A DNA stretch of 64,000 nt from Bacteroidota bacterium (GCA_008933805.1 WBUH01000004.1:124001-188000); one strand, 5' to 3'. Shown: positions 18,329 to 26,493, counted from the first letter of the stretch. Program-made: numbers and translations. Notes: a model not told the origin generated them from the letters alone.

Positions 18329-19010
18329 CAAAAAAGTTTTTATCTATTATCTCGCCGTCTTGCATTACAATAATACGATCAGAGTTTTTTGCAAACCCCT
18401 TATCGTGGGTAACTGCCACAATAGTTTGGTTATACTCTACCGTTAGTTGTTTAAATATATCAAAAACTATTTGCGTGTTTTTAGTATCAAGGTTTCCGGT
18501 GGGCTCATCGCCCATTATTAGTAAAGGGTCGTTAATCAGCGCACGGGCAATGGCCACCCGTTGTTGCTGTCCTCCGGAAAGTTTTGAGGTAGCTTTTAAT
18601 GCTTGGTCTTGCATACCAAGTATGCTCAGTTTTTCATAGGCACGTTCGCGTATTTCTTCGCGACTGTATTTACCCAATTTAAGCGCAGGCATCATTACGT
18701 TATCCAAGCAACTGAACTCAGGCAACAGGAAGTGAAACTGGAACACAAACCCTATCTTTTCGTTGCGTAAGTGAGCCAACTGGTTTTGGGTTTTGCCTGT
18801 TGCGGTTACACCGTCAATCATCAATGAACCTTCATAGTCAGTATCCATTGTTGAAAGCACGTATAACAAGGTTGATTTACCACAGCCTGATTTTCCTACC
18901 AAACTAAGAAACTCGCCCTTATTCACCTCAAAGTTTATATTGTTAAGCACCTTAAACTTTTGCGGCTCGTAAAAGTACTTGGTTATATTTTCTGCCTTTA
19001 ACGCTATCAT
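18321..19010 (-). CDS. ABC transporter ATPase (MacB/LolD-like)
   Basis: 229 residues, a stand-alone nucleotide-binding protein. Walker A is GKSGCGKSTLL, the signature LSGGQQQRVAIARAL, Walker B LLIMGDEPTGNLD, and the H-loop VAVTHD. The length and the DEPTGNLD form place it in the MacB/LolD/FtsE class, which pairs with FtsX-fold permeases. Between it and the permease gene are 123 bp that hold an imperfect hairpin (CCCCTCCTT near 19034 and AAGGAGGGG near 19070), which may tune expression within the operon. Confidence 0.93.
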   Translation of the reverse strand: MIALKAENITKYFYEPQKFKVLNNINFEVNKGEFLSLVGKSGCGKSTLLYVLSTMDTDYEGSLMIDGVTATGKTQNQLAHLRNEKIGFVFQFHFLLPEFSCLDNVMMPALKLGKYSREEIRERAYEKLSILGMQDQALKATSKLSGGQQQRVAIARALINDPLLIMGDEPTGNLDTKNTQIVFDIFKQLTVEYNQTIVAVTHDKGFAKNSDRIIVMQDGEIIDKNFFDE

Positions 19011-19133
19011 TTGTTTTAATTATTACACCTCCCCTTGCCCCTCCTTATTCCCAGCACATATCCTCACAAGGAGGGGAACCACCGCGCCAGCCATTTGCAC
19101 ATTTGCATATTTACACACCTGCACATTAATTGC

Positions 19134-20396
19134 TTATCCTCTCAAAATCCTTACAGGGTCTATTTTTGCAGCTTTTCGTGAAGGGAACCATCCTGCAAAA
19201 AAGGTAGTGAGTATACCAAAGGCTATTCCAAAGGCATAGTGTTTCACCTCAAAGGCCACCGGAAAATGATCCATTGCTAAAAACTCACCTCCATCAAACG
19301 GTAACGAGTTTAAGAATTTGCTCACGACAAACCCAATCACCAACCCGAGTAATGCCCCGCTAATACCTATTATTACTGCTTGCGACATAAAAATGCTTAC
19401 CACATCTTTACCTGCAAACCCTGTAGCTTTTAGTATGGCTATGTCTTTCATCTTCTCGTTAATAGTCATACTCATAATGTTGTAAATACCGAAACCTGCC
19501 ACAATCAGCAGCGTGGTTACAACAACAATGGTAAGTGCATTACGTATCACAAAGCTCACTAATATGGTAGCGTTGGCAGTTTCCCAATCCTCGGCAGTAT
19601 ATCCAAAACTGCTTGCATATTGGGGTGCAAAACTCTTAGCTTGGTTAATGTCTTTTAGTTTCAGGTTAATATCAGTAATGTAGCTGCTGCTTTGTCCCAG
19701 TATTTTTTGCACGGTTTGTAAGGTGGCATAGCTGCGGCTATTATCTATTGCCCCTACCCCGTAGGAAAATGTACCTGCTATGATTAGGGTAAGCGTTCCG
19801 CCCAAAGGGGTAGAAACGATTACTTTATCGCCCTTCTTAACGTTCAGTTTTTTTGCCAACCCAATGCCCATCAAAATGGCATCGCTACCGGCCAGCAAGT
19901 CTTCAATTTCGCCGCTGCGCATTTTGGGTTTGAGGTCAAACATCCTGTCTTCGGCCAAAATATCAACTCCCGTAAGTATGCCGTTTAGCTGGGTAGGACC
20001 GTAGTTATAAAACACCTGCGAACTAACCGTGGGCGACACAGCCAATACTTCGGGCTGCTTTTTTAACTGTTCGGCCACGTGCAAGCCGTTTTTTAGTTTT
20101 GGTAACTCGTTTTTTGGGCGAGGGCTGTGTATCACCGTCAGGTGGTTAGGATTGTTATAATATTTATCGGTAATGGTAGTTTTGGCCAGCTCCACATCGT
20201 TGTATAACCGTATATGAGCCGTAGAAGTAAGCGTAGTTTCTGAAAGGAAGTCGTTTATCCCCGTCATAAAACTAATCATGATGATAAACATGGCAATACC
20301 GAAGGTTACCCCCAAAATAGCCACGATGGTGGTTTTTTTGCGCGATACCAGGTGTGTGGTAGCAATGTGTATGGGCAGGTAGGGCAAAATTTTCAT
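19134..20396 (-). CDS. ABC transporter permease (FtsX/MacB fold)
   Basis: 420 residues. One N-terminal helix (VAILGVTFGIAMFIIMISF) is followed by a large periplasmic domain (about 50-270) and three C-terminal helices (TLLIVAGFGIYNIMSMTINE, IIGISGALLGLVIGFVV, and AFGIAFGILTTFFAGWFPSR). The sequence ends in PSRKAAKIDPVRILRG, the classic MacB_PCD/FtsX terminus. It lies 9 bp after the adaptor gene. With the adaptor and ATPase it should form a mechanotransmission-type exporter that moves a substrate across the outer membrane with an outer-membrane channel not encoded here. Confidence 0.92.
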   Translation of the reverse strand: MKILPYLPIHIATTHLVSRKKTTIVAILGVTFGIAMFIIMISFMTGINDFLSETTLTSTAHIRLYNDVELAKTTITDKYYNNPNHLTVIHSPRPKNELPKLKNGLHVAEQLKKQPEVLAVSPTVSSQVFYNYGPTQLNGILTGVDILAEDRMFDLKPKMRSGEIEDLLAGSDAILMGIGLAKKLNVKKGDKVIVSTPLGGTLTLIIAGTFSYGVGAIDNSRSYATLQTVQKILGQSSSYITDINLKLKDINQAKSFAPQYASSFGYTAEDWETANATILVSFVIRNALTIVVVTTLLIVAGFGIYNIMSMTINEKMKDIAILKATGFAGKDVVSIFMSQAVIIGISGALLGLVIGFVVSKFLNSLPFDGGEFLAMDHFPVAFEVKHYAFGIAFGILTTFFAGWFPSRKAAKIDPVRILRG

Positions 20397-20404
20397 AACT
20401 AGCC

Positions 20405-21505
20405 TTACTTGGTTATTATTTGAGTATTGGCATCTACACCACCTGTTACCTCAATGTATTCAAAGTTTTCAATGCCTTTTTGCACTTTTACTTTCTTATC
20501 ACCATCCGCCGTTTTAACCAATACGGTATCACCGGGCATCATTACGCTTTTGGGCAAGCACAACACGTTTTTCTTTTCTTGTATAATGATGTTTGCTTCA
20601 ATGTTAGTTCCTGAGAAAATGGCGGGCAATGTTTCAATCATTGCAGCATCTACCCTAAAGGCAAAGTCTTTCTTATTCATGGCAGGATAAATGCGGGTTA
20701 CTTTAGCCTTAAATATCTTCTCGCCGTATGCTTCAATTTGCACCAACACCTGCTGCCCGATTTTTATCTTTTCTATATCGCTCTCGTCAACACTCATTTT
20801 CAGTACCACATTTTCAGCATCGCCGATAATGGCTATTGCTTCGCTGCGACGCACAACCTCGCCTTTCTCTTTCAGCAAATCATACACGCGTCCCTTCGTT
20901 CCGCTTTTTACCAAGTAATTCGCTACGTCATCTTGCGTTATCTTATACTGGCTTTGGGCATTTTGTAAGGTTACGTACAGTTGCGCACGTAAGTTTTCAA
21001 TCCGTTGTTTGGTGGCTTTGTAATCGTTTTGAGAGTTGATATAGGTTAACTCCGCCTTTTCAAAATCAGACTTTTTAATTGCATTCTCATTATATAGACG
21101 TTTGTAGCGCACATAGTTAGTGCTATCAATCTGCAAACGGCTTTTCAGGGTGTTCAGTTGTGTTTTCAGTTCTTGCAAGGCAGGTGAGTTTTCTCCATAG
21201 TTTTGCTGGGCGGTCTTGTATATCTCTTCTGCTGAATATAAGCGGGCTTCGGTAGCATTGCCATCTACCCTCAACAACGGTTGTGAAGTGCCTATGGTAT
21301 CCCCTTCGGCTACAAATATTTCAGCAATGGTGCCATCGGCCAACGAATACAGTATAAATTGGTTTTGGGGTTCAAGTACTCCGCTGGCATATACCACTTC
21401 GGTAATATCTTTTGATTGGGGAGTAACCGTGTTTACTTTTTTCTTGCAAGAGATGGCAACCAGTAGCAGCGACGATAACAGAAAAACTATAGGGGTTAGT
21501 TTCAT
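20405..21505 (-). CDS. efflux periplasmic adaptor lipoprotein (MacA/HlyD family)
   Basis: 366 residues beginning MKLTPIVFLLSSLLLVAISC, a lipoprotein signal with Cys20. The biotinyl-lipoyl half-motifs (TIAEIFVAEGDTIGTSQPLL and GRVYDLLKEKGEVVRRSEAI) flank a long coiled-coil hairpin (about residues 95-190, KTAQQNYGENSPALQELKTQ onwards). A beta-barrel domain and membrane-proximal domain follow (SDIEKIKIGQQVLVQIEAYG). It is the first gene of the operon adaptor-permease-ATPase-kinase-regulator. It bridges the inner-membrane permease to an outer-membrane channel. Confidence 0.92.
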   Translation of the reverse strand: MKLTPIVFLLSSLLLVAISCKKKVNTVTPQSKDITEVVYASGVLEPQNQFILYSLADGTIAEIFVAEGDTIGTSQPLLRVDGNATEARLYSAEEIYKTAQQNYGENSPALQELKTQLNTLKSRLQIDSTNYVRYKRLYNENAIKKSDFEKAELTYINSQNDYKATKQRIENLRAQLYVTLQNAQSQYKITQDDVANYLVKSGTKGRVYDLLKEKGEVVRRSEAIAIIGDAENVVLKMSVDESDIEKIKIGQQVLVQIEAYGEKIFKAKVTRIYPAMNKKDFAFRVDAAMIETLPAIFSGTNIEANIIIQEKKNVLCLPKSVMMPGDTVLVKTADGDKKVKVQKGIENFEYIEVTGGVDANTQIITK

Positions 21506-21722
21506 AGTATATACAAGATAACTTATTTATATGGCAACAAAGGTCGTAAACCCCTAAAAGAATGCACGTTTTGATATTTCGACCCGTAAAAATGAGCGGA
21601 TGAAACGTACCGTAACCAAAATTAGGCGGTTATTTCTGCCTCGTGGTGTATGCAACATCGGTCTTGGTGCATCGGGCTTGGTACATCGGGTATAAAACCC
21701 GATGCTATTGAGCGTTGGCAGA

Positions 21723-21808
21723 GTCCCGAAGGGTTTAAAACCCTTCGGGACAATACCTCCAAAAGCGGCGGGCTTCATGCCCGTCGGGATATGTAAGACG
21801 GATGTAAA
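21723..21808. repeat. direct repeat unit 1 (two hairpins)
   Basis: It contains a 29-bp perfect palindrome (arms GTCCCGAAGGGTTT, one central A) and the hairpin CGGCGGGC..GCCCGTCG, ending GACGGATGTAAA. It is repeated as a diverged copy at 21896-21982; the 29-bp palindrome is identical in both. Confidence 0.85.
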
Positions 21809-21895
21809 ACCGGGCGTTATTGATAAGGTTACCAATTAATTTACGAGGGATAATTGCTGACCCTGAATATAAAATTCAGGGCTTTTGACCAAAAC

Positions 21896-21982
21896 GTCCC
21901 GAAGGGTTTAAAACCCTTCGGGACAAACCCCTCCAAAAGCGACGGGCTTTATGCCCGTCGGAATACGGAAGGCGGATGTAAA
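21896..21982. repeat. direct repeat unit 2 (two hairpins)
   Basis: Diverged copy of unit 1 at 21723. The first palindrome is identical; the second hairpin differs at a few bases (GACGGGC..GCCCGTC) but stays paired. The 87-bp spacing between units contains a further hairpin, CCCTGAAT..ATTCAGGG (21861-21881). Confidence 0.85.
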
Positions 21983-21998
21983 TTGACGTTGCTCGCTA

Positions 21999-22096
21999 CG
22001 GCAGGTTAAAACCTGCCGCTTTTGAAATTACCCCCTGCAACGGACTTAAGTCCGTTGCAGGGGGTAATTGTAACAGGATGGGCTTTCAAACCCGTC
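21999..22096. repeat. three-hairpin composite element, copy E
   Basis: Hairpin 1 is CGGCAGGTTAAAACCTGCCG (21999-22018). Hairpin 2 is a perfect 44-bp palindrome at 22026-22069 with ends AATTACC/GGTAATT, variable arm CCCTGCAAC matched by GTTGCAGGG, and core GGACTTAAGTCC. Hairpin 3 is the imperfect GATGGGCTTTCAAACCCGTC (about 22077-22096), reached through TAACAG. Same plan and order as the copy at 52267. It lies 60 bp upstream of the RNA ligase gene. Confidence 0.88.
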
Positions 22097-22155
22097 TCTT
22101 TTAAATCGCACAATCACCGGATTTTGATACCCTGTGCGTATTTTAGCACCTGTTT

Positions 22156-23178
22156 ATGATGTTTGAGATTTCACTGTTAAACGAAATGATGGCCGACGGC
22201 TTTGTGGTGCGCCAAAACCACCCGCAGGCCGATTTGTTTATTTACAATTACTCGCAAAAGGCGCAGTATGACAGGGTATGGAACGAGGTAACCCTAAATT
22301 GCAGGGGATTAATAATGGACAGCAATATGAATGTGATAGCCCGTCCGTTCCCGAAGTTTTTTAATTTAGGAGAGCAAGAAAACCAGCACATCCCCAATGA
22401 ACCGTTTGAGGTTTATGAAAAAATGGACGGCTCGTTGGGTATTTTGTATTGGCACAATAATCAACCGTTTATTGCTACGCGCGGGTCGTTTACCAGCGAC
22501 CAATCAGTGAAGGCCAATGCCATTTTGCAAGCCAAGTACGGCCATGTGTTAACCAACCTTTCTCCCGCAAAAACCTATTTGTTTGAGATTATTTACCCCG
22601 AAAACCGTATTGTGGTGGATTATGGCTCCACCGAAGATTTGGTGCTGCTATCCGTGGTTGATAATGCAACGGGTAAAGAAGATACGTTAGAAGACATTGG
22701 CTTCCCTGTGGTGAAACGATACGATGGGGTAAACGATATCAGCCAATTACAATCGCTTGAAGAAAACAACCGCGAAGGCTTTGTAATACGCTTTGCAAGC
22801 GGCTTGCGCTATAAGGTAAAGTTTAAGGAGTATGTGCGCATACACCGCATTATTACTCAAGTTTCTAACATTAGTATTTGGGAATACCTACGGGCGGGCA
22901 ATGAATTAGATGAATTGCTTGACCGCGTACCCGACGAGTTTTACAGTTGGGTTAGAAAAACCAATACCGATTTGCTGAATGCCTATGCTGAAATTGAAAA
23001 CAGGGCAAAGGCAGAGTTTAAAGATTTGGGCGATCGTAAAGAGACGGCTTTGTATTTTCAGCAATGCACGTATCCGGCTATATTGTTTAATATGCTGGAT
23101 AAACGGGATTACAGCGATGCGATATGGAAAATGTTACGCCCAACGTTTTCAAAACCCTTTAGTAATATTGAAGAATAG
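22156..23178 (+). CDS. T4 Rnl1-like RNA ligase
   Basis: 340 residues of an ATP-dependent RNA ligase. NCRGLIMD (about 48-55) is the block preceding motif I in the T4 Rnl1 group. Motif I is YEKMDGSLG with the adenylated Lys89. Motif III is YLFEIIYPENRIVVDYG, motif IV EGFVIRF (about 207), and motif V KVKFKEYVRIH (about 221). All nucleotidyltransferase motifs are intact. Rnl1 enzymes join 3'-OH and 5'-phosphate RNA ends, classically cleaved tRNA anticodon loops. Its stop codon touches the ATG of the kinase-phosphatase gene, so the two are co-translated. The second ATG (22159) is an equally possible start. Confidence 0.92.
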   Translation: MMFEISLLNEMMADGFVVRQNHPQADLFIYNYSQKAQYDRVWNEVTLNCRGLIMDSNMNVIARPFPKFFNLGEQENQHIPNEPFEVYEKMDGSLGILYWHNNQPFIATRGSFTSDQSVKANAILQAKYGHVLTNLSPAKTYLFEIIYPENRIVVDYGSTEDLVLLSVVDNATGKEDTLEDIGFPVVKRYDGVNDISQLQSLEENNREGFVIRFASGLRYKVKFKEYVRIHRIITQVSNISIWEYLRAGNELDELLDRVPDEFYSWVRKTNTDLLNAYAEIENRAKAEFKDLGDRKETALYFQQCTYPAILFNMLDKRDYSDAIWKMLRPTFSKPFSNIEE

Positions 23179-24051
23179 ATGAAGAAAGTGATATTGATGC
23201 GGGGACTGCCTGCCAGTGGCAAATCAACGTATGCCAAGCAACTGGTGGATGAAAACCCCAATGTGTATAAACGTATTAACCGCGATGATTTACGGATGAT
23301 GTTTGATAACGGTTACACCAGCAGAGGTAACGAAAAGTTTGTGAAGAAGGTGCGTGATATGTTGATTGTAAAAGCCCTTGAAGAAGGCAAAAGCGTAGTG
23401 GTGGATGATACCAACCTATCTGAGCGAAATTTTAGCCGCATCAGCCAATTGGTAGAGGAGTTTAACAAACAACACAATGATACGGTAACGGTTGAGGTAA
23501 AAGAGTTTGATACGCCTTTGCACGAGTGCATTGCTCGTGATGCCCAACGCGAAAAGCCCGTTGGCGAGCGCGTAATACGTGATATGCACCGTCAATTTTA
23601 TGACGATGGTGTACGCTATGCCCAACAAGATGAAACATTACCCAAAGCTATTATTTGCGACCTTGACGGTACGCTTGCTTTGCTAAACGGGCGCGACCCT
23701 TTTAATGCAGAGGGTTGCGAAAAAGATTTGCTTAATGTGCCTGTAGCCAACACGCTAAAAATATACCGGCAATTAGGGTATAAAGTGTTGTTGTTTTCAG
23801 GTCGAAAGCAGATGCATCAGCCCAATACACAACGATGGTTGGCGCAGCACAATATACCGTATGATTTATTGGTGTTGAGAAAAGATGAAGACAACCGCAA
23901 GGATGCTATTATAAAACGTGAGATTTTTGATGCACACGTACAGGGTAAGTACTTTATTGAGTTTGTGCTTGACGACCGCAACCAAGTGGTGAATATGTGG
24001 CGCGATGAACTGAAACTACCTTGCTTTCAGGTGTATTACGGTGATTTTTAA
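23179..24051 (+). CDS. T4 PseT-like polynucleotide 5'-kinase / 3'-phosphatase
   Basis: 290 residues with both T4 Pnkp halves in the phage order. N-terminal kinase: P-loop GLPASGKST (9-17), NRDDLR (34-39, catalytic Asp and Arg region), and VVDDTNLSERN. C-terminal HAD phosphatase: CDLDGT at 160-165 with the nucleophile Asp161 and Asp163, LLFSGRK as motif II, and VLDDRNQVVNMW as the final acidic motif. The similarity to T4 PseT continues to the last residues (ending YGDF). It converts 3'-phosphate/2',3'-cyclic and 5'-OH breaks into ligatable 3'-OH/5'-phosphate ends for the upstream ligase. The start follows the ligase stop without a gap. Confidence 0.93.
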   Translation: MKKVILMRGLPASGKSTYAKQLVDENPNVYKRINRDDLRMMFDNGYTSRGNEKFVKKVRDMLIVKALEEGKSVVVDDTNLSERNFSRISQLVEEFNKQHNDTVTVEVKEFDTPLHECIARDAQREKPVGERVIRDMHRQFYDDGVRYAQQDETLPKAIICDLDGTLALLNGRDPFNAEGCEKDLLNVPVANTLKIYRQLGYKVLLFSGRKQMHQPNTQRWLAQHNIPYDLLVLRKDEDNRKDAIIKREIFDAHVQGKYFIEFVLDDRNQVVNMWRDELKLPCFQVYYGDF

Positions 24052-24084
24052 CCCATCCGCTGTTTACACAAGGCACACGTTTAC

Positions 24085-24195
24085 TTAAAACGTAGGGCAG
24101 TTGCAACCGCCGCCTTTGCTTGATTTGCAAGAGGTAACTGAGGCAACACAAAAGGCCAAAAGAAGCAGTATCAGTACTTTTTTAAGGGTTTTCAT
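24085..24195 (-). CDS. 36-residue lipoprotein, conserved-looking, unknown function
   Basis: A short frame on the minus strand from ATG 24195 to TAA 24085. It starts MKTLKKVLILLLLAFCVASV, continues TSCKSSKGGG and ends CNCPTF. A basic start, a leucine-rich core and the lipobox VTSC make a complete lipoprotein signal; the mature part is only 14 residues with a CxC motif and glycines. Such tiny Cys-ended lipoproteins recur in Bacteroidota genomes. It is convergent with the kinase-phosphatase gene, with about 30 bp between the stops. No function can be given. Confidence 0.65.
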   Translation of the reverse strand: MKTLKKVLILLLLAFCVASVTSCKSSKGGGCNCPTF

Positions 24196-24301
24196 CGGGT
24201 GTATAACGTTTTGGGCAGCACTTACATTGTGCCTCAACAAAAATAATAATCCTGCGCAGGCAATGTGCTAAATTAACGGTTACTTTGCGCAAAATTATAC
24301 A

Positions 24302-24949
24302 ATGGAATATATTAAGTTTCTGATTGACTTTATCCTTCACCTTGACGAGAAACTGTTGTTGATTATACAGGAGTACGGTAACTGGACGTATGGTATCTTA
24401 TTCGCCATCATATTTGTTGAAACCGGGCTGATTGTAATGCCTTTCCTTCCCGGCGACTCATTATTATTTGCTGCCGGAGCTTTTGCAGCAGCAGGTACAT
24501 TAAACCTGTATTATATCCTTGGATTATTATTTGTTGCAGCCTTTTTGGGCGATACGGTAAACTATTGGGTAGGCCGCTATATTGGCGTGGGAGCTACCAA
24601 AATCAAACTGTTTGGACGAAACCTTGTGAAACCTGAACATTTGGATAAAACCCATGCTTTTTATGAAAAATACGGGCCTAAAACCATCATTATTGCCCGT
24701 TTTGTGCCCATAGTGCGCACCTTTGCCCCTTTTGTGGCAGGTGTGGGCAGCATGACCTATCCTAAATTTATTACGTATAATATTGCCGGAGCTGCCCTTT
24801 GGGTAGTAGGCGTAACCTTGCTGGGCTATATTTTTGGCCAAACCCCTTGGGTACAAAATAATTTTGAAACGGTTATTTTTGGTATTATCTTTATTTCGTT
24901 GGTGCCTATAATTATTGAGTTTGTGCGCCACCGATTTTCAAAAAAATAA
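24302..24949 (+). CDS. DedA-family membrane protein (VTT domain)
   Basis: 215 residues with hydrophobic segments typical of DedA: GILFAIIFVETGLIVMPFLP, GDSLLFAAGAFAAAG, LGLLFVAAFLGDTVNYWVGR and the diagnostic ARFVPIVRTFAPFVAGVGSM, then two C-terminal helices. DedA proteins are proposed phospholipid or undecaprenyl-phosphate flippases and support membrane proton-motive force. A -7-like TTACTTTG at 24280-24287 gives a leader of only a few bases. aroE starts 3 bp after its stop, so the two are cotranscribed. Confidence 0.92.
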   Translation: MEYIKFLIDFILHLDEKLLLIIQEYGNWTYGILFAIIFVETGLIVMPFLPGDSLLFAAGAFAAAGTLNLYYILGLLFVAAFLGDTVNYWVGRYIGVGATKIKLFGRNLVKPEHLDKTHAFYEKYGPKTIIIARFVPIVRTFAPFVAGVGSMTYPKFITYNIAGAALWVVGVTLLGYIFGQTPWVQNNFETVIFGIIFISLVPIIIEFVRHRFSKK

Positions 24950-24952
24950 GCT

Positions 24953-25702
24953 ATGCAATTGGGGTTGATTGGTTATCCGCTGGGGCATTCATTGTCGCCG
25001 CAGATTTTTGAGGGCTTTTTTCAAGAAGCCGGTATAAAAGGAAGTTATAAACTTTATCCGCTTGAAAATATTACAGTGCTGCGTGATTGGCTAAAAACCC
25101 AACGAAACTTGTCAGGCTTTAACGTTACCATTCCCCACAAAAAGACGATAATTCCATTTTTAGACAGCATTTCTCCCGAAGCGAAAGCCATCGGTTCAGT
25201 AAACACGGTTAAGGTTACCCGTACCGATAATTCGCTGCACCTTTACGGGCATAATACCGATAACTTTGGTTTCAGAACAACGTTAGAAGAGTTTTTAGGC
25301 GGTTACCTGCCTAAAAAAGCACTGGTGCTGGGTACAGGCGGTACTTCAAACACTGTAGCCTATGTGCTTGAGCAACTAGGTATTGCTTGCGTAAAGGTAT
25401 CGAGGCAGGTGAATAACGAAGCCCCGCTAACGTACGAGGACATCTCTAACCATACGCTTAAAAGCTATGAGTTGATTGTAAATACTACTCCTTTGGGTAT
25501 GTATCCCGCTATAAAAACATTTCCGCACATTCCCTACGAGGCATTAACCCCAAAACATTATTTGTACGATTTGGTGTATAACCCGGTTGATACACTGTTT
25601 TTACAAAAGGGTCGTGAATTCGGGGCTAATACTTGCAACGGGGTTGCCATGCTGCAATTGCAGGCAAGAAAATCGTGGGAAATTTGGAATAGGGCTGACT
25701 AA
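24953..25702 (+). CDS. aroE: shikimate dehydrogenase
   Basis: 249 residues, slightly short for the family (about 270). The N-terminal shikimate-binding block GLIGYPLGHSLSPQIFEGFF carries the Ser-x-Ser contacts; FNVTIPHKKTI holds the catalytic Lys; GHNTDNFGF carries the conserved Asp; LGTGGTSNTVAYVL is the NADP-binding loop; and GVAMLQLQARKSWEIW closes the fold. It reduces 3-dehydroshikimate to shikimate in aromatic amino acid synthesis. It follows the DedA gene by 3 bp and ends in a strong terminator. Confidence 0.94.
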   Translation: MQLGLIGYPLGHSLSPQIFEGFFQEAGIKGSYKLYPLENITVLRDWLKTQRNLSGFNVTIPHKKTIIPFLDSISPEAKAIGSVNTVKVTRTDNSLHLYGHNTDNFGFRTTLEEFLGGYLPKKALVLGTGGTSNTVAYVLEQLGIACVKVSRQVNNEAPLTYEDISNHTLKSYELIVNTTPLGMYPAIKTFPHIPYEALTPKHYLYDLVYNPVDTLFLQKGREFGANTCNGVAMLQLQARKSWEIWNRAD

Positions 25703-25721
25703 CCTTTTCCATAAACCTTAT

Positions 25722-25759
25722 AAACCAAAACGCCCGATGATTATCGGGCGTTTTGGTTT
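25722..25759. terminator. bidirectional intrinsic terminator after aroE
   Basis: Perfect 17-bp stem (AAACCAAAACGCCCGAT and its complement) with a 4-base loop, followed by T-runs. A-rich on the left and T-rich on the right, so it can also stop the convergent transcript ending at 25784. Confidence 0.92.
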
Positions 25760-25783
25760 TTATGTAGCGCAGTAAAATCTTTC

Positions 25784-26467
25784 TTATTGAAGCTCAAACT
25801 TCACACGCAATTCGTAGTTAATTGTTACCATAATATCCGTAGTACCTGCCTCAGCCATTAGTTTTGAGAACATCATTTTCTGTAAATCCATCATCTCATC
25901 TAAGCTGCCCCCCTGCGTTTTTATTGGTGTATCAATTATAGCCAACACTTTACCCACGGTAACTCCCATTGTTTTTGCCATTTTTTCAGCTTTTGTTTTT
26001 GCATTTTGCAATGCCATTAATGAAGCCTCTTCCATGTATTGGGCTTGTTTGCTGGTAGCAACGCTTTTAAGTTTGTTTGTAACCAACATTGAGTCTAAGC
26101 CTCTTTTCACATCGTTATAGCTGGCAACACTACCCAATTGTAACGTAAATTTTTTAGACCCTTTGCTGCTGAATGCCTTTCCAAAAAGTTCACTCGATTG
26201 GTCAGCCGTCAACATTTTAAGATCAATCTTTTTAGCTGTAAGCATTTTCTTAACAGCAGCTTCGGCGTTATCATTCAAAACCGTTGATTCTTCTGTAGTA
26301 TAATCTACCTCTTCCCTCAATTCTAATTCAACAACAATCAAATCGGGTTCAACTTTCATTTCAGCCGCGCCTGTTACTTCAATAAAACGTGTCTCGCTTG
26401 TTTTTTGAGCGATTGCCTGTGTAATAATCAGCAATGAAACAAATAATGTGGTGGTGAATTTTCTCAT
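25784..26467 (-). CDS. SIMPL domain-containing periplasmic protein (DUF541)
   Basis: 227 residues. A signal peptide (MRKFTTTLFVSLLIITQAIAQ) precedes the SIMPL/DUF541 domain: ETRFIEVTGAAEMKVEPDLI is the standard opening (G.a...v.PD.a), ASLMALQNAKTKAEKMAKTM the central helix, and VTINYELRVKFELQ the closing strand. Family members are periplasmic or outer-membrane oligomers of unclear role (oxidative-stress protection is reported for some). It lies 26 bp after the AI-2E-family gene on the same strand, a probable operon. Confidence 0.85.
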   Translation of the reverse strand: MRKFTTTLFVSLLIITQAIAQKTSETRFIEVTGAAEMKVEPDLIVVELELREEVDYTTEESTVLNDNAEAAVKKMLTAKKIDLKMLTADQSSELFGKAFSSKGSKKFTLQLGSVASYNDVKRGLDSMLVTNKLKSVATSKQAQYMEEASLMALQNAKTKAEKMAKTMGVTVGKVLAIIDTPIKTQGGSLDEMMDLQKMMFSKLMAEAGTTDIMVTINYELRVKFELQ

Positions 26468-26493
26468 CTTTAATCTATTTATACATTTAAATT

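Larger units (their letters stand above)
21506..22155. repeat. 650-bp gene-free divergent region packed with palindromes
   Basis: No gene is supported here. The region between two divergent genes holds at least eight palindromes: 21684-21704, 21723-21751, 21767-21787, 21861-21881, 21896-21924, 21941-21959, 21999-22018 and 22026-22069, most with an A/T-rich centre (TATAAAA, TTTAAAA, CTTAAG). Two 86/87-bp units, 21723-21808 and 21896-21982, are diverged direct repeats, each made of the same 29-bp palindrome, a CGRCGGGCTTYATGCCCGTCG hairpin and a trailing GCGGATGTAAA-like end. A short open frame at 21554-21835 is only translated repeat. Confidence 0.85.

Noticed and set aside
21684-22069. Regularly spaced palindromes that could suggest a CRISPR array
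   Set aside because: Repeat units differ in sequence and spacing, only two are near-identical, there are no uniform spacers and no cas genes in the window.
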